Positions 8,262 through 14,173 of a DNA stretch of 34,360 bases are shown in pieces (position 1 is the first letter of the stretch; each line of letters begins with the position of its first letter). The DNA is taken from assembly GCA_016207115.1 (NCBI GenBank), contig JACQQI010000024.1:1-34360 (forward strand), read 5' to 3'. The notes below the pieces were generated by a model. It had not been told where the DNA came from. It worked only from the letters and a program-made list of their open reading frames with translations, and did no database searches. This DNA is from Candidatus Nealsoniibacteriota bacterium. GTDB lineage: Bacteria > Patescibacteriota > Minisyncoccia > Minisyncoccales > GWA2-46-15. A program made the translations under genes and the position numbers.

Positions 8262-8582
8262 TTATCCGCGCGATGACAATAATAGGATGATCGTCACCGC
8301 GACAACGAAAAAAATGAGCCAAGCTAGAGTGGCGAAGAGCAGGCCAAAGGCTTCTTTTTTGAGGCCGCTCAAATAGAGGTGGATGGGTTGGCCCAAGACC
8401 AACAGGCTCGTTACGGACGCCGATATAATAAACAGAAGTAATAAGAAAAGCGGCACAAGGAAACTGGGCGCCTGACCAAAAATAACTTGTCCGTTAAAAA
8501 GCAGCCACGCGACGGCAGACGTATATAAAAAGACGCCGAGCGCATTTAATAAACTTTTCCAAAAGTATTCCAGTTTTTTCAT
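8262..8582 (-). CDS. Small three-helix membrane protein, unknown function
   Basis: 106 aa from the ATG at 8582 (MKKLEYFWKSLL); the ORF-track start at 8609 is a TTG lying close to the tRNA 3' end. Three hydrophobic segments are apparent: about residues 10-32, 36-58 and 72-102. No catalytic motif or Cys is seen. It lies between tRNA-Ala and nusA in the same orientation, and the nusA promoter starts right after its stop. I do not recognise the family; similar short membrane proteins are common in CPR genomes. Confidence 0.7.
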   Translation of the reverse strand: MKKLEYFWKSLLNALGVFLYTSAVAWLLFNGQVIFGQAPSFLVPLFLLLLFIISASVTSLLVLGQPIHLYLSGLKKEAFGLLFATLAWLIFFVVAVTIILLLSSRG

Positions 8583-8619
8583 TGATTTACGGAAAGCCGG
8601 TACGAGCAATTTAGGACAG

Positions 8620-8690
8620 TGGACCTGGCGAGAATCGAACTCGCGCCTCTACAATGCGAATGTAGCGTAATGCCACTTTACTACAGGCCC
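8620..8690 (-). tRNA. tRNA-Ala(CGC)
   Basis: Minus-strand cloverleaf: acceptor GGGCCTG/CAGGTCC includes the G3-U70 wobble that is the hallmark alanine identity element. Anticodon stem CTACA/TGTAG holds loop TTCGCAT (anticodon CGC), T arm GCGAG-TTCGATT-CTCGC, A73. CCA is not encoded. The first seven bases overlap the 3' end of the upstream membrane-protein gene. Confidence 0.93.
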
Positions 8691-9136
8691 GTTTTACTTT
8701 TCCAAACAGTCTCCAGTAGTTTTAAGAAACGAGTAAAAAGAAAAATCCCTAAGATCTCGACGGTGAGCACGGAAATATCTCTCAATGTTCCGATGGGATA
8801 GCCTTCTCGAGAGTAGCTGAAATAATCTCGGCTCCAGAAATTGACAACATACAGGGCCGTCGTCAGGAGCACCCAGGCGTAGACAAAGAACTCACCGTTC
8901 CTCTTGTTCTTTTTCTCGCCCAGCCAGCGCACCAGTTCTTTGTGTAAAGAATAGATTAACAAGACGGATAGGTAGAATAGATTCATTCTGGCCGGGAGAA
9001 AACTACCCCGGCTGAAAAAATCAGCGGTCATCATCCCCATCGTCGCCAGGGTGACAATGGCACAGATGAAAAAAAGGTTTTGACTGATGCCAGACTCGAT
9101 TTTCTTCAAATCGTCCGGCCGCTCATTGTTTTGCAT
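8681..9136 (-). CDS. Four-helix membrane protein, unknown function
   Basis: 151 aa with a charged N-terminus, hydrophobic helices near residues 20-40, 50-66, 84-102 and 118-140, and a loop WLGEKKNKRNGEFFVYAW between helices 2 and 3. The motif RDYFSYSREGYPIGTL precedes the last helix. ATG at 9136 follows the tRNA-Pro 3' end by 5 nt, and the TAG stop lies inside the first bases of tRNA-Ala, so the gene is sandwiched between and probably co-transcribed with the two tRNAs. Function not recognised; no transport or enzyme motif seen. Confidence 0.72.
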   Translation of the reverse strand: MQNNERPDDLKKIESGISQNLFFICAIVTLATMGMMTADFFSRGSFLPARMNLFYLSVLLIYSLHKELVRWLGEKKNKRNGEFFVYAWVLLTTALYVVNFWSRDYFSYSREGYPIGTLRDISVLTVEILGIFLFTRFLKLLETVWKSKTGL

Positions 9137-9141
9137 ATCTT

Positions 9142-9212
9142 TCGGGGCGTCCAGATTTGAACTGGAACAGCTGACTCCCGAAGCCAGTATACTACCATTA
9201 TATTACGCCCCG
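9142..9212 (-). tRNA. tRNA-Pro(CGG)
   Basis: Minus-strand cloverleaf: acceptor CGGGGCG/CGCCCCG begins with the C1-G72 pair characteristic of bacterial tRNA-Pro. Anticodon stem CTGGC/GTCAG (one G-U) holds loop TTCGGGA (anticodon CGG), T arm TCCAG-TTCAAAT-CTGGA, A73. CCA is not encoded. It begins 8 nt after the stop codon of the CCA-adding enzyme gene. Confidence 0.92.
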
Positions 9213-9220
9213 TAACTAAT

Positions 9221-10690
9221 CTACGTGACCCAGTATTTTTCTTTGGTCATCTCGTCTCTCTTCTGCTCGATTTGTTCTTTGCCCTTCTCGGCTTCCCGGG
9301 CCAGAGCGTCCAACTCTTTATCGGAAAGGCGGCCGAGCCGGACGACTTCTTTCCGCAAGGCCTCTTTTTTGTTCTTCTTTGGATCCTCCAGAATCTGTCC
9401 TAAAAGAATGTCGAGGATCTGTCCCACCTTCGGGCTCGGTGAGATTTTCAGGATTTCCATAACGTCGTGGCCGTTGACTTTGAGCATTTTGGCAGAAATG
9501 GGATCGGTTGAAACTCTCGCCATCAGATAGCGCAGATGGCGCAACTTATAGGGCTCGGCTTTGGGCACGCCCGATCCGATCCGGTCGGCATAACGCACCT
9601 GCAAAAGTTCCTCGATGTTTTCCGGACCGGCGTTGCGCAAAAGCCTTCGGACCGAACTCTCGCCAACTTCGCCGACATTATAATAGAAAAGGTGGTAGCG
9701 GACAAGCCGGACGACTTTGACGCTCAGGTCGCGCGGCAGCCGCAAACGTTCCAAAATCTTGGCCGTCAGGCGGGCGCCGACGATTTCGTGCCCGTAGAAA
9801 GTCGCTTCGGGTCCCTCGCCCTTTTTGACTCGGGGCTTGGCGATGTCGTGAAAAAGCGCGGCCAGCCTCACGGCTAAGTTAAAATTCTTGGTGGCGGCGT
9901 ATTTTAGAGAGAAAAGATTGTGTTCGTAACAGTCATAGATGTGGTGTTTGTTTTGGCCGCAACCAACGCCCTCTTCGAGTTCGGGCACCACATATTTCAA
10001 AAGTCCCAGGCGGCGCAAAAGTTCGACGCCGTCGGCCGCTTTTTCTGATTCGATGATTTTGACAAACTCGTCGCGGATTCGCTCGATAGAGATCAACTTG
10101 AGAAGGGGGGCGTTTCGGACGATCGCCGCGCGGGTTTTTTCTTCCAGGCTGAATTTCAGAACCGTGGCCAATCTCACTGCCCGCATCAATCGCAAGGCGT
10201 CTTCAGAAAATCGGTCGTTCGGATTGCCCGCCGCCCGAACGATCTTCTTCTTCAAGTCCGCCTGACCAGAGAAAGGATCAATGATTTCCGGGCTCTTGGC
10301 GCCCACCCCTTTTCTCAGTTTTAGGGCGATGGCATTAATGGTAAAGTCTCTCCGGGCCAGATCCTCCTCCAGCGTTTGGGCAAAGTTGATTTCGTCGGGA
10401 TGTCTTTTGTCGCTGTACTTGGCCTCCGAGCGAAAAGTGGTGATTTCAATCTCTTTGAGCTTGGGGTCTTTGCTCTGGGTTTGAACCGTCACCGTCAAAA
10501 ACCGATTTTCGTAAAAGTTGTCGGGAAAAATCTTTTGGATCTGCTCTGGGACCGCCGAGGTGGTCACGTCCCAGTCATTGGGTTCCCGGTCCTGCAGAAA
10601 ATCACGGGCGCAACCACCGACGACATAGGCCTCAAAACCCGCTTTCTCCAGCTTATTGATGATTGATTTGACCTCTTTGGGGATTAACAT
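9221..10690 (-). CDS. cca: CCA-adding enzyme / class II tRNA nucleotidyltransferase with HD domain
   Basis: 489 aa. The N-terminal nucleotidyltransferase core has VVGGCARDF (GGxxRD) and NDWDVTT (catalytic DxD), followed by RRDFTINAIAL and the head-domain region ENDLRLMRAVRLA-type motif (here SEDALRLMRAVRLA). An HD domain follows with LFHDIAKPR and YGHE. A C-terminal charged tail (KEALRKEV... to the end) is coiled-coil-like. It would build or repair the 3' CCA of tRNAs. Three of the five tRNA genes here lie on the same strand or close by, and four of five lack an encoded CCA, so the enzyme is needed for synthesis. A poly(A) polymerase role cannot be excluded by sequence. Confidence 0.93.
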   Translation of the reverse strand: MLIPKEVKSIINKLEKAGFEAYVVGGCARDFLQDREPNDWDVTTSAVPEQIQKIFPDNFYENRFLTVTVQTQSKDPKLKEIEITTFRSEAKYSDKRHPDEINFAQTLEEDLARRDFTINAIALKLRKGVGAKSPEIIDPFSGQADLKKKIVRAAGNPNDRFSEDALRLMRAVRLATVLKFSLEEKTRAAIVRNAPLLKLISIERIRDEFVKIIESEKAADGVELLRRLGLLKYVVPELEEGVGCGQNKHHIYDCYEHNLFSLKYAATKNFNLAVRLAALFHDIAKPRVKKGEGPEATFYGHEIVGARLTAKILERLRLPRDLSVKVVRLVRYHLFYYNVGEVGESSVRRLLRNAGPENIEELLQVRYADRIGSGVPKAEPYKLRHLRYLMARVSTDPISAKMLKVNGHDVMEILKISPSPKVGQILDILLGQILEDPKKNKKEALRKEVVRLGRLSDKELDALAREAEKGKEQIEQKRDEMTKEKYWVT

Positions 10691-10697
10691 CGGTTTA

Positions 10698-10726
10698 ATC
10701 TTAGCTTAAAACCCGGTTAACTTCAA
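10698..10726 (-). promoter_or_regulatory. cca promoter, predicted leaderless
   Basis: Minus-strand TTGAAG (10726-10721), 17-nt spacer, TAAGAT (10703-10698). +1 would fall near 10691, one base before the cca ATG at 10690, so the mRNA is predicted to be leaderless. Confidence 0.5.
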
Positions 10727-10750
10727 TTGATAAAATGACCGATTTGTTTT

Positions 10751-10787
10751 ATAACGAATACGATATATCGAGCTATCGCCCGCTATG
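10751..10787 (+). repeat. Family B palindromic repeat
   Basis: ATAACGAATA-CGATATATCG-AGCTATCGCCC-GCTATGG in the cca/tRNA-Arg gap. It has the central 10-bp palindrome and terminal ATAACG/GCTAT arms shared with the copies at 17724, 32848, 33419, 33660 and 33704. Confidence 0.75.
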
Positions 10788-10800
10788 GTTAAGGCAGTTC

Positions 10801-10872
10801 GCCCCCGTGGTGAAATGGATATCACGCGACGCTTCGGACGTCGAAGTCCGGGTTCGAGTCCTGGCGGGGGCA
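10801..10872 (+). tRNA. tRNA-Arg(TCG)
   Basis: Acceptor GCCCCCG/CGGGGGC, D arm GTGA...TCAC, anticodon stem CGACG/CGTCG with loop CTTCGGA (anticodon TCG), T arm CCGGG-TTCGAGT-CCTGG, A73. CCA is not encoded. Confidence 0.94.
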
Positions 10873-10875
10873 CAA

Positions 10876-10903
10876 TTAAGTTTCAGATAAAAACTGCTAT
10901 ACT
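10876..10903 (+). promoter_or_regulatory. Promoter of the VirB2-like pilin gene
   Basis: TTAAGT, 16-nt spacer and extended -10 TGC-TATACT (core 10898-10903) lie between tRNA-Arg and the pilin ATG, with +1 near 10910. Confidence 0.5.
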
Positions 10904-10938
10904 TAAGATAGGGTGATAAAATTTTAACGTCTTAGCCC

Positions 10939-11364
10939 ATGAAGAAAATATTAATCCTCGCTTCCCTGGCCCTCGTCATCGCCCCGCCGGTGCTGGCGGC
11001 TGGCCTAGTACCTTGCGGCTACGATATAGACGGCAATGGTATCTATGACCCAATTAATGAAAGTTGCAAGCTCTGTCATTTCTTCGTCATGGTCGACGGA
11101 ATCATTGATTTCGTTCTCTTTACCCTCGTGCCGCCCTTGGCGGTCTTGATGTTCGTCGTTGGCGGCGGCATGTTCATTCTAGGATCTGGCTATGACCCCA
11201 GTTTGATCACTAAGGGTAAATCGGTCATGGTTTCAACCGCCATTGGTCTCCTGATCACTTACGGTTCCTGGGTTTTCGTCAACACTTTTTTTGTCTTGAT
11301 CGGTTTAGCCAACACCAACCTCGGCGCCAGAATCAGTCAATGGTTTGTCTTTCCTTGTCCCTAA
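10939..11364 (+). CDS. VirB2/TrbC-like pilin-type membrane protein
   Basis: 141 aa with a signal peptide (MKKILILASLALVIAPPVLAAG, cleavage likely after AlaAla near 20-21), a short exported segment with CKLCHFF (CxxCH) and an additional Cys at PCGYD, and two hydrophobic helices (about 55-80 and 95-118) separated by a short polar loop (GYDPSLITKGKS). This two-helix layout after a cleavable signal is that of VirB2/TrbC-family pilins, and the CxxCHFF lead-in is typical of CPR versions. CxxCH could bind haem but more likely forms a disulfide. It lies 8.5 kb from the main secretion locus with its own promoter. Confidence 0.72.
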   Translation: MKKILILASLALVIAPPVLAAGLVPCGYDIDGNGIYDPINESCKLCHFFVMVDGIIDFVLFTLVPPLAVLMFVVGGGMFILGSGYDPSLITKGKSVMVSTAIGLLITYGSWVFVNTFFVLIGLANTNLGARISQWFVFPCP

Positions 11365-11369
11365 ACGGA

Positions 11370-11876
11370 ATGAAAATAGCGATTGTTTCTGATAGTCACG
11401 ACAACTGGACCACAACAGAAAAGGCTTTGCGATGGCTCAAGAAAAAAAGGGTCGGCTCCCTGATCCATTGCGGCGACGTCTGTTCTCCCTCGATGCTCAA
11501 AGAGATGAGCCGCCTTTTCCGAGGCGAAATTCATTTGGTTTTCGGCAATGTTGACGGCGACCCGTATTCAATGCTTAAAGCTAAGGAGAAGGGAGAGCTG
11601 CCGAATGTTGTTTTTCACGGCGATGCCGGAGAACTGAACGCCGGAGGTAAAAAAATGGCCTTCTGTCACAAGCCCCTGCCGGCTCAAGGGCTTTCGCTTT
11701 CGGGAAAGTATGACTTGGTTTTTTACGGCCATACCCACCAACCCTGGGAAGAAAAAGTGGGGAACTGCCGGGTGGTGAACCCGGGGACTCTCGCCGGCCT
11801 GTTTAGTAAAGCCACTTTTGCCGTCTACGACACCAAAACTGATAAGTTAGAGTTGAAGCTCGTCGAAAAACTGTAA
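11370..11876 (+). CDS. YfcE/MJ0936-type metallophosphoesterase
   Basis: 168 aa from ATG at 11370 (MKIAIVSDSHDNW); the ORF-track start 10 codons earlier overlaps the pilin gene. Calcineurin-like metal motifs are complete: SDSHDN (D-x-H), IHCGDVC (GD), GNVDGD (GN.D), FCHKPLP (H) and GHTHQPW (GHTH). Length fits the small YfcE-like phosphodiesterases, which hydrolyse model phosphodiesters but whose natural substrate is unclear. It begins 5 nt after the pilin stop and is followed immediately by tRNA-Lys, so the three may be co-transcribed. Confidence 0.9.
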   Translation: MKIAIVSDSHDNWTTTEKALRWLKKKRVGSLIHCGDVCSPSMLKEMSRLFRGEIHLVFGNVDGDPYSMLKAKEKGELPNVVFHGDAGELNAGGKKMAFCHKPLPAQGLSLSGKYDLVFYGHTHQPWEEKVGNCRVVNPGTLAGLFSKATFAVYDTKTDKLELKLVEKL

Positions 11877-11877
11877 C

Positions 11878-11953
11878 GCCCCCATAGCTTAATTGGCAAA
11901 GCAACTTCCTCTTAAGAAGATGAGTCCTGGTTCGAGTCCAGGTGGGGGCACCA
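11878..11953 (+). tRNA. tRNA-Lys(CTT), with encoded CCA
   Basis: Acceptor GCCCCCA/TGGGGGC, D arm GC...GC, anticodon stem CTTC/GAAG with loop CTCTTAA (anticodon CTT), T arm CCTGG-TTCGAGT-CCAGG, A73. Positions 27 and 43 appear as an A-A mismatch. CCA follows directly at 11951-11953, unlike the other four tRNAs here. Confidence 0.92.
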
Positions 11954-11956
11954 AAA

Positions 11957-13252
11957 CTAAACTAATTTCCCCTCGAGTTCGAATTCTCGGGCTTTGAGGA
12001 TTTTTACGTTGACGAACCCACCGACAAGGCTTTTTTGAGATCTGAACCGGACGGTCTTATAGTTTCGGGTTTTGCCCAAACACTCTTTCTTTCTCGCTGA
12101 CCAGGCATCGACCAAAACTTCCAGGGTCCGGCCAACTTCTTTGAGTAAATTCTCTCTGGCTGTTTTTCTTAGAAGTCGAGTGAGTTTTTCGAATCGGGCT
12201 TTTTTGACTTTGGCCGGCACGTCATCCTTCATCAGTTTTTGGGCCAGCGTCCCGGGCCGGGGCGAATACTGAGCGATAAAAGCCATGGTGGGTCTTATCC
12301 GGGCAAAAATCCGATAAGTGTTCTGGAATTGTTTTTCCGTTTCACCGCAGAAGCCGATGATAATGTCGGTGGAAAAGCTGAAGTCGGGGATCTCTTTTTC
12401 GGCTCGATTCAGGACCGCGAGGTATTCGGTTACCGAATAGCGACGGTTCATCCGTTTCAAAATGGCGTCGTCGCCGGACTGCAGCGGTAAGTTGAGGTAG
12501 CGACTGACTTTTCGGGCGCGGGCCAAAAAAATGATTAGCTTTTCGTCGAAGTCTAAAACGTAAGGCGAGGCAAACCTCAGCCAGAATTGGCCGGGCATCT
12601 TTTCTATCTCTCGCAAGAGATTCAAGAATCGATAGCTTGGTTTTTGGGGATCTCGCCAGCTGGAAACGGTCTGGCCCAAAAGGGTGATCTCTCGATAGCC
12701 TCGCTCGACCAGTTTTTTGACCTCTTTTAAGATGTCTTTGGCTGCCCGATCGATTTCCAGGCCGCGAGTATAAGGAACGGCGCAGTAGGTGCAAAAGCGA
12801 TCGCAGCCGAAAGAAATCGGCACCAGGGCAGAAAATTTACTTTGCGGCCGAGGTTCGATTTTAAAATAATCGATGCCTTCCTGACGCGGAACGGAAACCT
12901 TACTCCTCTCTAAGTTCTGTAAGCGCCGGGGCAAACCACGCAAGTCGCGGATATCCAAAAGTAAATCAAAAATGGCGGCAAATCCCCGGCGATCTTTCGG
13001 CAAAACGCAGCCGGTGACGACAACTTTTAGTTTAGGGTTTTTATTTTTTAGTTCTCTGATATTTCCCGCCTGGCCATAGATTCGATCGATGGCTGACTGC
13101 CGAACCGAACAGGCGTTGAAAACCAAGAGGTCGGGGACTTGGTTTTTTACCGCCGGTCGAAAATTCAGATTTTCCAAGGTCGCCGCCAGCCTTTCCGAAT
13201 CGGAACGGTTCATGGCGCAGCCATAAGTGACGATCTTGTAGTATTTTTTCAC
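11957..13252 (-). CDS. miaB: tRNA 2-methylthiolase MiaB (radical SAM)
   Basis: 431 aa from a GTG start. It would insert a methylthio group on (isopentenylated) A37 of tRNAs reading U-starting codons. N-terminal UPF0004 domain with three cluster Cys (C12 in YGCAMN, C48 in NACSVR, C82 in TGCVLP). Radical SAM core with CDRFCTYC (C150, C154, C157), and a C-terminal TRAM domain (about 365-431). The NxCSVR and GCAMN motifs favour MiaB over MtaB or RimO. No miaA is in the window. The tail converges with tRNA-Lys four bases away. Confidence 0.93.
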   Translation of the reverse strand: MKKYYKIVTYGCAMNRSDSERLAATLENLNFRPAVKNQVPDLLVFNACSVRQSAIDRIYGQAGNIRELKNKNPKLKVVVTGCVLPKDRRGFAAIFDLLLDIRDLRGLPRRLQNLERSKVSVPRQEGIDYFKIEPRPQSKFSALVPISFGCDRFCTYCAVPYTRGLEIDRAAKDILKEVKKLVERGYREITLLGQTVSSWRDPQKPSYRFLNLLREIEKMPGQFWLRFASPYVLDFDEKLIIFLARARKVSRYLNLPLQSGDDAILKRMNRRYSVTEYLAVLNRAEKEIPDFSFSTDIIIGFCGETEKQFQNTYRIFARIRPTMAFIAQYSPRPGTLAQKLMKDDVPAKVKKARFEKLTRLLRKTARENLLKEVGRTLEVLVDAWSARKKECLGKTRNYKTVRFRSQKSLVGGFVNVKILKAREFELEGKLV

Positions 13253-13331
13253 GCTCTTTCAAAAAAAGTCTATTAATGCTAAGATAAATGATACCCGAAT
13301 TTAGATAAAATGTAACGTCGCCATTTAACCC

Positions 13332-13598
13332 ATGTTAACCCCCGAAGAAAAACAGAAGGTTATCGCCAAAGCCAAGCTTCACGACAAAGACACGGGCTCG
13401 CCCGAGGCTCAGATTGCCCTTTTATCGGAAGAAATCGACCGGCTGACTCTTCATCTCAAAAAACACCCGAAAGATTTTGCCTCGAAAAGAGGGCTTTTGA
13501 AAATGGTCTCGAAAAGAAAAAGCCTCCTGGCTTATCTCAAAAACGAAGATGAAAAAAGATATAATGAAACCGTCAAGAGAATCGGGCTGGGAGACTAA
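13332..13598 (+). CDS. rpsO: 30S ribosomal protein S15
   Basis: 88 aa, full-length S15, which binds the central domain of 16S rRNA early in 30S assembly. Recognisable segments are DTGSPEAQIALLSEEIDRLTLHLK, then HPKDFASKRGLLKMVSKRKSLLAYLK and the final YNETVKRIGLGD-type end. Three-helix family fold throughout. An AT-rich spacer with possible -10 TAAAAT precedes it, divergent from miaB. PNPase lies two genes downstream, so the classical rpsO-pnp linkage is kept with a NYN gene in between. Confidence 0.97.
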   Translation: MLTPEEKQKVIAKAKLHDKDTGSPEAQIALLSEEIDRLTLHLKKHPKDFASKRGLLKMVSKRKSLLAYLKNEDEKRYNETVKRIGLGD

Positions 13599-14109
13599 AA
13601 CCCCCAGCGCGATTAAACATGCCGAACAACGGATTTTGGTTTTATTTGACGTCCAAAATCTCTACCATTCGGCCAAAAATCTCTACGGCGCCCGCGTCAA
13701 TTTCGCCAGCATCTTAAAAACGGCGGTGGCCCAAAGGAGATTGATTCGTGCCTTCGGCTATGTGGTTCGGACAAAAACGGGCGAAGAAAAGCCCTTTTTC
13801 GAAGCTCTGACCAAGCTGGGCATTGAGACCCGGGTCCGGGATTTACAAGAATTCTACGGCGGACTCAAAAAAGCGGATTGGGACGTGGGCATCGTCATTG
13901 ATGCCATCCGCAGCGTTCATAACTACGACGTCATTTGTCTTTGCTCCGGCGACGGCGACTTCATCCCTTTGCTCGAATATCTGGAGAACCAGGGTAAAAG
14001 GACTGAAGTCATTGCCTTCGGCCGCTCGGCTTCGGCCAAATTGAAAGAAATTGCCGATGAGTTTATCGACCTGGGCACTTCTCCAGAAACCTACTTGTTA
14101 AGAAAATAA
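13549..14109 (+). CDS. NYN-domain (LabA/DUF88-type) putative ribonuclease
   Basis: 186 aa with a PIN-like NYN fold: LVLFDVQNLYHSAK (first acidic residue and NxY), a middle RDLQEFYGGLKKADWDVGIVIDAI, and CLCSGDGDFIPLLEYL (SGDGDF, acidic pocket), then GKRTEVIAFGRSAS and the closing FIDLGTSP. This is the LabA/DUF88 family, thought to act on RNA. The first ~50 nt overlap the rpsO 3' end whichever Met (13549 or 13564) is used. Situated between rpsO and pnp, a context consistent with RNA processing. Substrate unknown. Confidence 0.85.
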   Translation: MKKDIMKPSRESGWETKTPSAIKHAEQRILVLFDVQNLYHSAKNLYGARVNFASILKTAVAQRRLIRAFGYVVRTKTGEEKPFFEALTKLGIETRVRDLQEFYGGLKKADWDVGIVIDAIRSVHNYDVICLCSGDGDFIPLLEYLENQGKRTEVIAFGRSASAKLKEIADEFIDLGTSPETYLLRK

Positions 14110-14146
14110 GCAGGGCTTAGCTTTCTCGCTTCGCTCGAAAGTAAAT
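14107..14146 (+). repeat. Family A double-hairpin repeat, degenerate copy
   Basis: TAAGC-AGG-GCTTA followed by an imperfect second hairpin with CTTTC/GAAAG arms and loop containing CGCTTCGC, then TAAA. It starts at the stop codon of the NYN gene and precedes pnp. Confidence 0.65.
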
Positions 14147-14173
14147 TTAACAATTAAGTTGATTAATTAGGCT

